NCBI RefSeq assembly: GCF_005405885.1
Contig: NZ_BJFL01000006.1
Span: forward strand, 1-64,000
DNA length: 64,000 bases
From: Gandjariella thermophila
GTDB lineage: Bacteria; Actinomycetota; Actinomycetes; Mycobacteriales; Pseudonocardiaceae
Reading direction: 5' to 3'
Of this stretch, positions 9,201 to 17,064 are shown piece by piece (the first letter of the stretch is position 1; every line of letters starts with the position of its first letter). The notes below the pieces were generated by a model, which saw only the letters and a list, made by a program, of their open reading frames with translations, was not told where the DNA came from and searched no databases. The position numbers and the translations under genes are program-made.

Positions 9201-10383
9201 CCAGCGCCTGCTCCGCCGCCGACACGCGGGACTGTGCCGCGGCGGCCCTGCCTTGCCGCTTCTCCACCTGTCTGGCCGCGGCCGCACGGTCGTCGGCCGC
9301 CTGCTCGGCCTCGCCGGCGAGCCGGCGGGCGTCGTCGGCTGCCCGCTCCAACTCCCGGGCGCTGCGCATCTCCGGCCCGGCGCGCAGCGTCTTGTCCCTG
9401 GTCTGCAGGCGCAGCGTGGCCTGCTGCACCTCGGCCAGCGCGCTTTCCGCCGCTTCGAGCTCCTGCCCGGCCTCGGCGTAGGCGGTCTCGGCGGCGGCAA
9501 GCTCGGCGCGCAACTTCTCGTATGCCGACTGTGCCCTGCGCGGTTCGGCCGCCCGCCGCCGCGCGGCCGTCCGCGCGTAGCGGCGGTAGTGGTGGAGGAA
9601 GGAGTCCGCGCCCTGCTGTGCATCGCTCATCGCGGCAAGGGCGTCCCGGTCCTCCTCCAGGCTGCGGAACGCCTCCGCGACGTCGGCCACCACGGCCTGG
9701 TCCAGCGGCGGCAACGCCTCGGTGAGCGCGGTGGACAACGCCTTCTCGCTGGGGCGTTTGGACAACTGTGGTGCGCGAAGCTGGATGAGCAGGTTCACCA
9801 GCGCGGCGTAGCGCTGCTCGCCGAGGCCGAAGAGGGTCTCGTCCACCGCTCGCCGGTACTCCCTGACCCGGTCGTAGACCATGCCGTGGTCGCCGAGCGC
9901 CTCGTCCAGCCGATCGCGGGTCAACGCGGTCCTCGTCGCGTCCACAAGAGACAGATCGGCGCCGATCCTTCGCGAGGTCACGAAGAACCAGTGGCGGGCG
10001 ATTCCCCTGCCGGACACCGCCTTCAGGCCGCAGCCGAGGGTGCGGAAGTCGGCGGTACCGTCCTCCCGCAGCCGGCCAAACTCCAGCCACGTGTAGCCGA
10101 GCCGTTCCGGGTGCGGATGCGCCCCACCGAGCAGCAGGTTCCACTCCATCCGCTTCTTCGGGTCGGCGTCCGGCTCCACCCGGTGCGGGCTGAGCTCGCC
10201 GTCGAGCAGGAACGGCAGGGTCAGGGCAAGCACCTTCGACTTTCCGGTGCCATTGTTGCCGCGCAGCAGCAGGCGACCCTCGCGGAACCAGAACTCCTCT
10301 TGGTCGTAGTAGAAGAGATCAACCAAGCCGGCACGTAGCGGCTGCCAGCGTTCGCGGCTCGGTAACGGCAACGGCCGGTTCAC
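6256..10383 (-). CDS. jetC: Wadjet SMC-like ATPase JetC (TIGR02680)
   Basis: 1375 residues with the full SMC/Rad50 layout. The Walker A box GNNGTGKS is at residues 42-49. Two long Ala/Glu/Arg-rich coiled-coil arms flank a central hinge-like region around residues 560-720. Near the C-terminus are the ABC signature SGGERVLAAS and Walker B RLVTLDEAFAGVDDD. Paired JetC subunits hydrolyse ATP and extrude DNA loops; the complex recognises small circular DNA and licenses JetD cleavage. No catalytic residue is missing. The start is GTG 10383, sharing GTGA with the jetB stop. A long open frame on the opposite strand is a codon-bias shadow of this gene. Confidence 0.93.
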   Translation of the reverse strand: MNRPLPLPSRERWQPLRAGLVDLFYYDQEEFWFREGRLLLRGNNGTGKSKVLALTLPFLLDGELSPHRVEPDADPKKRMEWNLLLGGAHPHPERLGYTWLEFGRLREDGTADFRTLGCGLKAVSGRGIARHWFFVTSRRIGADLSLVDATRTALTRDRLDEALGDHGMVYDRVREYRRAVDETLFGLGEQRYAALVNLLIQLRAPQLSKRPSEKALSTALTEALPPLDQAVVADVAEAFRSLEEDRDALAAMSDAQQGADSFLHHYRRYARTAARRRAAEPRRAQSAYEKLRAELAAAETAYAEAGQELEAAESALAEVQQATLRLQTRDKTLRAGPEMRSARELERAADDARRLAGEAEQAADDRAAAARQVEKRQGRAAAAQSRVSAAEQALDAARGEALDAARTARLAEAHARDVDAALDHTAEGQPRSAAEQLVDRQQRATNHVEGLIRAAEEARRSVAARRQRVDDLASEAGALAERRATAAGAVRERGAELVAATRRYLETVREFRVDDPAAVLAALELWVDTVDGANPARAAVDVAGHAAAGRLARAEAALDGRAEEARRREAELAAEMQRLERGEDSVPPPPHTRDPSTRDGRVGAPLWQLVDFADELGSEDRAGLEAALEASGMLDAWISPDGELISPDTHDVLLRPEPSAPRPTASLAGTLRPAVDREDPRAAAVSDEAVVAILSAVGFGEHSGATWVSTTGRFRLGVLEGAWRKPTAVYIGRGAREAARRARLAELRAELAEVRAELSSVAAGREELAARRGALAGELADYPDDAGLRSAHATVEALDAEAERLAERQAAASEALARATEAAEQAEGELAEGAAELGLPADARQLAAVRDGLHHYRLALAGLWPALRERADARREAGEAGEELGLAEAELALRAERAGTAERAAVEAAEHYHTLDSTVGAAVAELQRQLAEVAEELRSCEQRRRAADGRRTEAVRARGRAEGQLETLREQLEPVTAERSAAAESLRRFTATGLLTVAVPELSTPDTATPWAPDPAVRLARQVERELTEVTDDDTAWERVQRRVTEEFKTLAETLSRHGNTASARLLDEGIVVDVMFQGRPCTVPELVAALSVEVTERQRLLDEREREILENHLVNEVASTLQELISAAEAQVARMNAELAERPTSTGMRLRLLWQPADDGPAGLAAARERLLRQTSDAWSEEDRAAVGAFLQARIAEVRAENTAGTWLEHLTEALDYRGWHRFVIQRHQNGQWRSATGPASGGERVLAASVPLFAAASSHYASAGNPHAPRLVTLDEAFAGVDDDSRAKCMGLLAAFDLDVVMTSEREWGCYPEVSGLAIAQLSRTDDVPAVLVTPWEWDGRQRVRVARPDAASMATAGDQAPTTSVEQNALWN

Positions 10384-11597
10384 CTGGCCTCCCTGGTCGT
10401 CACGGTCTCGCGAATGGTGGGTGCGGTGATCGCGTAGCGGCCGAGGGCGGGGAGTGCGCTGACGCCATCCGGGTGCCGGCGCACCAGCCGCAGCGCCTCG
10501 AGCCGCTCGATCGCGAGCCGGACCAGTTCGGTTTCGGCGCCCGCCTCGGTGGCGCTCTTCCGCCAGAACGACCGGTGCTCCCTGGCCAGATTCCGCACCC
10601 GTTCGTGCAACTCGGTCAACGGCACCACGCGGGAGGAACCGGCGTCGGCCAGGTACTCGGCCAGCAGCAGCGTCACGTGGCCCTCGGTGCCGCTTTCCGG
10701 CATGCGGACGTCGGTGAGATCGTCGGCGGGGTCCACCATGGCGATGCCCTCGGCACGAACCTCGGGCACCAGCCCGGTGAGTTCGGTGATCCGCCGGGTG
10801 ATCGCGGCCCGCTGGCTGGTCAGGTACGCGGCCTGGGCCCGGTCGAGATCCTCGTAGTACAGCACGGGCTCGTCCAGCAGGCGCCGGGTCAGCTCGTGCC
10901 GAATGGCGCGGTTGCGCAGGTCGTCGGTGTCGGGCAGAGCGTCGGCGGTCAGCGCGGCGAGTCGCTCCGGCAATTCGCGGGCGGTGACGGTGGACGGCCC
11001 GCGCGGGGTGACCAGCAGGGCGGCCAGGACCCGCCGCCGCACGTCGTAGAGAACGTCGCCGGACTCCCTGACAAAGGCTTCCTCCTCTCCCGCGACCCGG
11101 CTGAGCACGCCGAGATCAAGCAGCAGCCGGACCACGGCCACCAGGTCGCTGCGCTCGTCCCGGCTGTCCAGCCGGAACACCACGCCGGCCTCGACAAGTT
11201 CGGGGTCGGCCGCCGCCAGCACCACCTGTTCGGCAAGCCTGCCCAGGGTGATCTGGGCATCCGCGCGCTCCAGCACGGCCAGTGCCAGGCAGGCCAGCAC
11301 GTACCGGCGGCGGCCGAACGGCACCCGGGTGCGGACCTCCCGCGCGGGGTAGGTGTGCTCGCGGGCGCCGGAATGCACCTTGAGCAGGCGGGCCACCTCG
11401 CTGTCGACCAGCACGCGCCAGCCCGTGTTGCGCTCGAACCAGTCACGCAGCACGGACGCGTGCCGGCGCACCAACGCGAACTCGTCCGCCGTTGGTCCAC
11501 TGGCGAGCAACAACGGGCGACGCAGCAGGGCGCGGGCCGCCCTGCGCAGCTCGTCGGCCTTCGAGGCGGACAGCGCATCGGTCACGGCATGGGTCAT
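10380..11597 (-). CDS. jetB: Wadjet protein JetB (TIGR02678, DUF2398)
   Basis: 405 residues, mostly helical with winged-helix-like segments, matching the DUF2398/TIGR02678 family. The family equivalent in condensin MukBEF is MukE, the kite-type subunit that binds the kleisin and the SMC head. It lies between jetA and jetC with 4-base ATGA/GTGA overlaps at both ends, which suggests coupled translation and fixed stoichiometry. The call depends on family resemblance and on the gene order, which is diagnostic for this Wadjet type. Confidence 0.88.
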   Translation of the reverse strand: MTHAVTDALSASKADELRRAARALLRRPLLLASGPTADEFALVRRHASVLRDWFERNTGWRVLVDSEVARLLKVHSGAREHTYPAREVRTRVPFGRRRYVLACLALAVLERADAQITLGRLAEQVVLAAADPELVEAGVVFRLDSRDERSDLVAVVRLLLDLGVLSRVAGEEEAFVRESGDVLYDVRRRVLAALLVTPRGPSTVTARELPERLAALTADALPDTDDLRNRAIRHELTRRLLDEPVLYYEDLDRAQAAYLTSQRAAITRRITELTGLVPEVRAEGIAMVDPADDLTDVRMPESGTEGHVTLLLAEYLADAGSSRVVPLTELHERVRNLAREHRSFWRKSATEAGAETELVRLAIERLEALRLVRRHPDGVSALPALGRYAITAPTIRETVTTREAR

Positions 11598-13171
11598 GCG
11601 GACCGCTCCTCGACACTGTCGGCGGCCAGGTCAACGATCTCGATCAGGTGGTCCGGCCCGCCAAAGACACCGGCCGGTGTGCGGATCTGCGCGGTGCCGC
11701 CGCCCTCGAGTACGGTGAGCCGAACTTCCAGGGTCCCGTCCGCGGTGGCCGTGGTCACCGCCCGTTGGCCCGGTCTGCGGGCGGCGAGCGCGTCCCCGAG
11801 CAACTGGAGGAACAGGTCGAAGGCCGTGGCGTCCAGCTCACCGATGTCCCTCAGCCGAGTGGGGTGCGTGGTGACCAGCCGAGCACGGGCCTCGGCGGTC
11901 TGGGCCGCCTGCTGGGCGGCCCGCTCGGCCAGCAGGCGCCGGTGCTCGGCGCGGTCCACGATCCGGTTGGGCCTGCCCCGCCGCTCGTAGCTGCCGGTGC
12001 GCTTCAGTATCGGGCTGATCACCACCGGCGGTGCCTGCGCCCACGGGGTGCTGGGCGGCACCGGGTTCTCCGTCTCCTCGGCCAGGGTGTCCCCGTTGGT
12101 GGTGAGGTGGCGGGCGGAGGACAGGCCGAAGGCGGCCCGCCAGAGCTGGTGCATGGCGTCCGTGTCCGGCGCCTGAGCGAACCAGCGGGCCAGCGTGCGG
12201 AAGTCGGCGGAGCGGTCCGACCGGCCGGCGCGCCGCTCGTTGAGGCTGGCCACGACCTGCAGCAACTGCGGGATGGCCGCGCGGGCGCGGGACCGCAGCA
12301 GCTTGGCCTGGCTGGGATGGTTCGGCTCACTGACGAACCACTGCCGCAGGCCACCCCACCGTTCCCGCCAGGAGGCCAGCCCCTGCGCGAACGCGACGGC
12401 ACGCGGGTCGTCCGCCTCGCCGTCGCCCGCGCCGGGAGCCGCGTCCTCCGCCTCCCGCCGTGCGGCCAGCGCCAGCAGCCGGTCGACACCGGACTCCTCG
12501 ATCCGGTGCAGCAGGGTCGCTATCTCCGCCCCGGTGGTCACCAGGTCCTTCACGAAACGTTCGAGGTAGTCAATAAGCCGGTCCTTGTAGGAGCGGAAGG
12601 CGTCGACGTCTGCGTCGTGCAGGTCGATGGTGCGCTGCAACGAGCCCATGAACGCCTGCGCGTTGCCGGCCAGGTCGGTGAACCGGTCGACCAGCCCGCG
12701 CAGCAGGAGGTGCGTCTTCGCCGGGTCCGGGGCCGCAACCGTGGCCAGTTCGAGCAGCGCCCGCAACTGGGTGACGATGTCGGCGAGCGCGACGGCCTGC
12801 AGTGCACCCCGCTTGCCCAACGCCTCGTCGTAGGCGGCCAGTGCCTTTTCCACTGCTTCACCCGCGGAGGTGAGCTGGTAGAGGAAGCGGGCGCGGTGGA
12901 AATCCTCGACCGTGGTGACCCGGCTGGTGTCCGGATCAGCGCGAAGGTTGCCCCACTCCTCCAGGTTGTTCAGCGCGTCCGTCACGGTCCGGAGATCGGG
13001 AGCGGCCACGCCGTCGGGACACTCCGCGACAAGTGCCTCGTGCACGTCCTCGGGGCGCAGGTGCACCACGAACCGCCGCTTGGCCTGCATCAACACGCCC
13101 ATGACCTGCCGGTACAGCTCGGCGTTCGGCGTGGTCAGGTGGGCGAACGTCTGGTACTGATGCTCTGGCAC
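11594..13171 (-). CDS. jetA: Wadjet kleisin-like protein JetA (TIGR02677, DUF2397)
   Basis: The product belongs to the DUF2397/TIGR02677 family, the kleisin-like (MukF-like) bridge of the Wadjet SMC complex. The family start motif HQYQTFAHLTTPNAELYR lies at the N-terminus. I chose GTG 13171 because GGAGG at 13181-13177 sits 5 bases upstream; this gives 525 residues. ATG codons at 13213/13210 and further upstream add non-conserved residues and have poor ribosome binding sites. It is the first gene of a four-gene operon (jetABCD) whose promoter must lie in the 13.17-13.45 kb interval. Confidence 0.9.
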   Translation of the reverse strand: MPEHQYQTFAHLTTPNAELYRQVMGVLMQAKRRFVVHLRPEDVHEALVAECPDGVAAPDLRTVTDALNNLEEWGNLRADPDTSRVTTVEDFHRARFLYQLTSAGEAVEKALAAYDEALGKRGALQAVALADIVTQLRALLELATVAAPDPAKTHLLLRGLVDRFTDLAGNAQAFMGSLQRTIDLHDADVDAFRSYKDRLIDYLERFVKDLVTTGAEIATLLHRIEESGVDRLLALAARREAEDAAPGAGDGEADDPRAVAFAQGLASWRERWGGLRQWFVSEPNHPSQAKLLRSRARAAIPQLLQVVASLNERRAGRSDRSADFRTLARWFAQAPDTDAMHQLWRAAFGLSSARHLTTNGDTLAEETENPVPPSTPWAQAPPVVISPILKRTGSYERRGRPNRIVDRAEHRRLLAERAAQQAAQTAEARARLVTTHPTRLRDIGELDATAFDLFLQLLGDALAARRPGQRAVTTATADGTLEVRLTVLEGGGTAQIRTPAGVFGGPDHLIEIVDLAADSVEERSA

Positions 13172-13756
13172 TTGCTCCTCCGGGAGTGGTCTGCGTGCCC
13201 GGTTCCCCATCATGCCTGGTGGTACTGACAGCCTGTGCAGAGGCCGTGACGGCCCGCCGCACCCCACACGCAGAATCCCCCGCCCAGCCACCCGGTCCCC
13301 GTCCGGGCGGCTCCATCCACGCAGGAACACCGCGCCGCACGTCGAGAGCGGCGGCGACACGGAGCATCCGCGCGGGGCGGTGGCGGTGGCGGTGGCGGTG
13401 GCGGTCGAGGAAAATTCTCGAACACGCTGATCCCTTCCGACTCACCCGCGGCCGACCGACGGCATCTCTCGCACGATGCGGGCGAAGTGGAATGGCGACC
13501 TCGATCACCGCCGGATCACACTCAAGCATCACGGCCAGGCACGATATGGGTCAAACCACCACCCGAAGCAGGACACCACCATCCTCAGGGACACGATAGA
13601 CGATCAGGGTGAAGTCCTCTCCCGGTGGATGGATCTTGTGGTGAGAACTCTCGAGTCCCACCGAAGGCAGCACAGGTCAGCGCGGTTACCGCCTCTTGTG
13701 TAGGACCCGCCGCTGGTTCGGTGCCATGAGGGAGCTCGAACATCGCGCGTCGTAGT
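13172..13756. other. Gene-poor region upstream of jetA
   Basis: 585 bp without a confident gene. It holds the presumed jetA promoter and a GGCGGT tandem repeat (13377-13406). Next to the repeat is a small A/T-rich stem, CGAGGAAAATTCTCG. On the minus strand 13551-13673 a 40-residue frame from GTG ends DFTLIVYRVPEDGGVLLRVV, which looks protein-like, but it has no ribosome binding site and may be the tail of a broken gene. Other frames here are GC-skew shadows. Confidence 0.4.
13377..13406. repeat. Tandem hexamer repeat GGCGGT, about 5 copies
   Basis: Five near-perfect consecutive copies of GGCGGT lie about 205 bp upstream of the jetA start codon. On the minus strand it reads ACCGCC. Such a simple repeat is prone to slippage. 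Its position in the presumed promoter or leader of the Wadjet operon is suggestive only. Confidence 0.7.
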
Positions 13757-14083
13757 TCATGACACCCTGGCAGCGGTTCCATGCCGTTCGTCTACATCCA
13801 CGCCGTGCTGTTCGCCGTCTAACAGCTCGTCCTTGTCGGTGGCGAAGGTGATCGGATCGTCGTAGGTTCCGGTGCCACCGGCCTGGGAATGGATCTGCGG
13901 GTAGGAGATGTCGCTACTGCCCGGCGGGTCGTTGTCCCGTGCCCCGTACAGGGTCACGAGCATGTTGTAGGTCGTGCTCGCCGGCCGGACGGGGGTGCTC
14001 GGATGGGCAGCGGCTTACCCGACTCCCGGTACGGCGAGCACCGCGCCTAACGCGAGTATGAGAGCGACAGTTTTTCGGATCAC
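13757..14083 (-). pseudogene. Small secreted protein gene broken by an in-frame TAA
   Basis: GTG 14083, preceded by GGAGGAC, begins a signal peptide: MIRKT followed by a hydrophobic Ala/Leu/Val stretch. After 22 residues the frame hits TAA (14015-14017) but continues in the same frame with a mature-like domain containing LYGARDNDPPGS and YPQIHSQAGGTGTYDDPITF. This latter pattern recalls secreted actinobacterial and fungal proteins whose function is unknown to me. The C-terminal part (after ITFATDKDELLDG) is short and looks out of register, so a second lesion is likely. Stop-codon readthrough is a less likely alternative. Confidence 0.65.
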
Positions 14084-14237
14084 TGCGTCCTCCCGGACTG
14101 CTGGGAAACGTGCGGGGTTGCGGCGGCAAAACGTGTGGCGTGCCCGATGTGGGCGTCGGTCTCCGTGCCCGTCGGCGGCGTCTTGACCGGGCCGGGCACG
14201 GTCAACGGATTCCGTGTCTGAGAAGCATGTCCGCAGC

Positions 14238-15023
14238 TCAGCCGTCGATCGTGTAGCTTTCGCCGTAGACCTTCCAGTGCAGCGGTGGATCGAGGTCGAG
14301 TTGACCGTTTTGGAGCCAGACGCGTTGCTCGGTGTCCACGCGGCTGGTGTCGGAGTGCGCGGGCTCCTTCTTCATCTCCTCGACGCGTGCGTCCAGGAAG
14401 GCGTTCAGGTACGCCACCTCGTCGCCACCCTGGGACGGCGGCTGCGCGACCGCCATGGCCGCGGAGCGGATACTGTCGAACCCGTCCCGACCGTGCATGA
14501 TGATCGCGTCGTAGTAGGCGAACTGCCCGAGCGCGCGCAGGCCATCCTGCTTGGCCGCGGTTACGGCCGGATTGAAGTAGACGCGATCCACCTCATCGAG
14601 CTGCGCCTGCTGGAAGTCCGGGTCCTCCGCCGCCATACGCCAGTCGTCGGGGAAGTCCGGGTCCAGACCCTCGTGTGAGTCGCTGCCGTTCACCTTCTCC
14701 AGGGCCGGCAGGTATTTGGCCAGGACGTTGTCCGGCTTCCGCTCCGTATACAGCCGGACGAGGTCCAGCATGTCGCCGGTACCGGAGCAGAAGCCGACGA
14801 TGCCGGCGGTGTAGCCGCGCCCATCGTGGATGTCCTCGATGTATGTGAACTGCGCCCGCCAGTCCAGCGACGAGTTCTCGTTGCTGGACACGATCTGCCG
14901 CGCGATGTCCTTCTTGCGCGGATCGTCCAGGCCGCTGCCCGCGGCGAGGGTCACCCCAGCACCCTGGCCGGCGAGCGCGGCCACGAGTAACAGCAGGAAC
15001 ACGGCTTTGCCCAGGATTCGCAT
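14238..15023 (-). CDS. csn: Secreted chitosanase, glycoside hydrolase family 46
   Basis: Endo-acting chitosanase that hydrolyses chitosan outside the cell. A signal peptide (MRILGK then a Leu/Ala core, cleavage near residue 28) precedes a complete GH46 domain. The catalytic pair is visible: Glu49 in SSNENSSLDW and Asp67 in IEDIHDGRGYT, 18 residues apart as in the Streptomyces N174 enzyme (E22/D40). The conserved GFCSGTGDML box follows. ATG 15023 has GGAGG 7 bases upstream; upstream frame extension is not needed. A putative promoter lies at 15146-15174. It is a single gene; the secreted-protein pseudogene downstream runs in the same direction. Confidence 0.93.
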   Translation of the reverse strand: MRILGKAVFLLLLVAALAGQGAGVTLAAGSGLDDPRKKDIARQIVSSNENSSLDWRAQFTYIEDIHDGRGYTAGIVGFCSGTGDMLDLVRLYTERKPDNVLAKYLPALEKVNGSDSHEGLDPDFPDDWRMAAEDPDFQQAQLDEVDRVYFNPAVTAAKQDGLRALGQFAYYDAIIMHGRDGFDSIRSAAMAVAQPPSQGGDEVAYLNAFLDARVEEMKKEPAHSDTSRVDTEQRVWLQNGQLDLDPPLHWKVYGESYTIDG

Positions 15024-15145
15024 TCGAACACCTCCGTCTGCCTGGCTCCGGGACGCCCATGCTGGCCGGCAACGGCGGTGCACGGTCGACCAGCGGGGAA
15101 GATCAGTCCCGGTGCACAGTTTGTAAAGAAGGTTTCCGAAGGCAG

Positions 15146-15174
15146 AGAAAAGCAGCGGAGCATGTCGATGTCAA
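15146..15174 (-). promoter_or_regulatory. Candidate promoter of the chitosanase gene
   Basis: On the minus strand a perfect TTGACA (15174-15169) is followed after 17 bases by TTTTCT (15151-15146), about 120 bp upstream of the chitosanase ATG. The -10 element is poor, so confidence is limited. Confidence 0.35.
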
Positions 15175-15256
15175 CCCGACTATCGGCGGGTTGGCCAAGG
15201 GCGGTTCGGTCCGGGCGCACGCACGTGATCGCTCGAGGCTGGCGACGACGCGGCGG

Positions 15257-16453
15257 TCAGTTTCGGCAGCCGAGGGCTTCGGCCTGGGCGCTGAGCCAGG
15301 CCGATGTCATGAACGGGCACGCCGCCAACCACGGGCCGGCCAGCGGTGGGGTGGTCGCCGGCCGTGGCGGGCGTGGCCTCGGCGGGCGAGGCGTCAGCCG
15401 CGCATGCGGCTGTGCGGTGGGCGCGGGTACCGCGGAGTTCTGCGCTGCCGGTGTCGCCGGGGGCGAGGTGCTGGTCGGCGCCGGTGGGGCGCTCGAGGCT
15501 CCGCGCACCGGGGAAGCCGTGTCCACGGCCTGGTCGGTGTTCGCCGTCATGGCGATCGCCAGGACGGCGGAGAGTCCGGCGACCAGGCCGGCGAGCGCGA
15601 AAGCCAGCGTGCGGGGCGCGACCGGGAACCGCCGTGGCAGCGTCCGGTGGTTCGCGGCGTGGCGGTGCGCCACCGGCCACGGTTGGGCATGCCGGGTGGT
15701 GAGCGGGTGCCGTCTTCGCCGGCTGCCAGCCACGACGCCGTGCCGCGCGGTCACTTCGCCCCGCGGCTGGTGCGCCGCGTCCCGGGGCCCGGTCGGGGCC
15801 GGTGTTCCCACCCGGTCGCGGCCGCGGCGCTTGGCGTCCCGCAGGGCCGCGTCGGCACCCATCACGAGCGCGGCCAGGTCCGGGTCCTCGCCGGGGTGGC
15901 GGACGGCGACCCCGACGGAGGCGGTCATGTGCCGGATCGTCACCGCCGTGTCGGCGTCCACGCTGGCGGTGACCACCAGCGACCTGATGCCGTCGCGGAT
16001 ACGGCAGGCGACGTCCACGGCGGCGTCGAGGTCAGTGCCCGGCAGCAGGAGCAGGAACTCGTCGCCGCCGTGGCCCCCGTAACGGCCGACAAGGTCACCG
16101 TCCCCGGTGCACCGCCGCAGCACGTCGGCGACGGATCGCAGCAACTGGTCGCCGGCGTGGTGGCCGAACCGGTCGTTGACGTCCTTGAACCGGTCCAGGT
16201 CGATCAGCAGGAGCGCGGTGGTGCGGCCGGAGCGGTTGGCCAGCGCCAGGGCTCGCGGCGCCTCGGTGTCCCATCCCCACCGGTCCAGCAACCCGGTCAT
16301 CCGGTCCACCGCCCAGAACCCCAGCGGCTGGCCGCACGAATCGCAGCATCGGTGACTGCCATGCTCACCGGCCGCCGCGCAGTGCTCCGCACCTCGCAGG
16401 GGGATCCCGGCATCCCCCCGGACGTCCTCGGGAGAGGACTGTTCGGAGCTCAT
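15257..16453 (-). CDS. Diguanylate cyclase (GGDEF) with C-terminal TM helix and Pro-rich tail
   Basis: After a short Cys-containing N-terminus (HRCCDSCGQPLGFWAVD) comes a GGDEF domain with D-x-DRFKDVND and the intact active site YGGHGGDEF, so synthesis of cyclic di-GMP from GTP is expected. No RxxD product-inhibition site precedes the motif. The domain is followed by a basic linker, one TM helix (TLAFALAGLVAGLSAVLAIAM) and an Ala/Pro/Thr-rich tail that would be extracytoplasmic. This is the reverse of the usual order, in which the sensor precedes GGDEF. ATG 16453 has a G-rich ribosome binding site; an upstream in-frame GTG at 16489 is less likely. The USP and permease genes upstream share its orientation. 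Confidence 0.85.
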   Translation of the reverse strand: MSSEQSSPEDVRGDAGIPLRGAEHCAAAGEHGSHRCCDSCGQPLGFWAVDRMTGLLDRWGWDTEAPRALALANRSGRTTALLLIDLDRFKDVNDRFGHHAGDQLLRSVADVLRRCTGDGDLVGRYGGHGGDEFLLLLPGTDLDAAVDVACRIRDGIRSLVVTASVDADTAVTIRHMTASVGVAVRHPGEDPDLAALVMGADAALRDAKRRGRDRVGTPAPTGPRDAAHQPRGEVTARHGVVAGSRRRRHPLTTRHAQPWPVAHRHAANHRTLPRRFPVAPRTLAFALAGLVAGLSAVLAIAMTANTDQAVDTASPVRGASSAPPAPTSTSPPATPAAQNSAVPAPTAQPHARLTPRPPRPRPPRPATTPPLAGPWLAACPFMTSAWLSAQAEALGCRN

Positions 16454-16572
16454 CGACACCCCCCTTGCCGAAGACAAGGACCGAACCACCGCAGCGGATC
16501 ACTCTGGCACGGACGCGGGGAATCCGCCAAGGCGCGAGGGGGATCGGCGAGTCCGGGCAGCGGGCGCGCGTG

Positions 16573-17061
16573 TCAGGGATGGTGCGGCGGAGGCGGGATC
16601 GTGCCGAGGTCGGGCGCCGGCTCGGGCCAGACCAGCAGCACGGCACACGGGGCGTGGTCCACCACGAAGCGGCTGGTGTGGCCGAGGCTTCTGGGTCCGA
16701 GGCGGGTGCGGTCACCGTCGCGTGCCAGGACGAGCAGGTCGGCACGCTCGGCGGCGGCCACCACCTCGCGCTCGACGCGGCCGGCGCGCTCCACCCGCGT
16801 GCACGGCCGGCCCAGGCGCTCGGCGGCGGCCCGGAGCAGCCGCTCGGCCGAGGTGGCGGCCAGCCGCTCCATCCGGGTACCGGGGTCGAGTTCGGGATGG
16901 CCGCGGCCGAGCAGGCCGGCATACGCACCGTGCCCGGCGCCCGGGACGTCCGGTCCGCTGACATGGAGCAGCACGATGTCGGTCCCCTCGGGCACATGCG
17001 TGCGGGCGGCGTCCACGCACGCCGGCCAGGTGCCCTCGACGACCCAGACGACGACGGCCAT
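16573..17061 (-). CDS. Universal stress protein (UspA) family protein
   Basis: 162 residues with the Usp fold pattern: beta1 VVVWVVEG, an alternating alpha/beta core, and the C-terminal LVLARDGD...GPRSLGHTSRFVVDHAPCAVLLV segment that corresponds to the G-2x-G-9x-G-S/T nucleotide-binding region, here slightly altered. The gene begins 3 bases after the permease stop, so both are probably cotranscribed. Such pairs of ion transporter and Usp are common, with Usp proposed as a nucleotide-sensing regulator; this role is inferred. A Pro-rich tail ends the protein. Confidence 0.75.
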   Translation of the reverse strand: MAVVVWVVEGTWPACVDAARTHVPEGTDIVLLHVSGPDVPGAGHGAYAGLLGRGHPELDPGTRMERLAATSAERLLRAAAERLGRPCTRVERAGRVEREVVAAAERADLLVLARDGDRTRLGPRSLGHTSRFVVDHAPCAVLLVWPEPAPDLGTIPPPPHHP

Positions 17062-17064
17062 CGG

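Noticed and set aside
6160-10338. A very long open frame (about 1390 codons) on the plus strand opposite jetC.
   Set aside because: It mirrors jetC exactly, is Gly/Arg/Pro/Gln-rich and lacks domains; such antisense frames arise from third-position GC bias.
10473-13228. Long plus-strand frames opposite jetB and jetA.
   Set aside because: Low-complexity shadow frames of the two Wadjet genes, no ribosome binding sites, no recognisable motifs.
13377-13406. Short tandem repeats as a possible CRISPR array.
   Set aside because: Hexamer units without spacers and no cas genes in the window.
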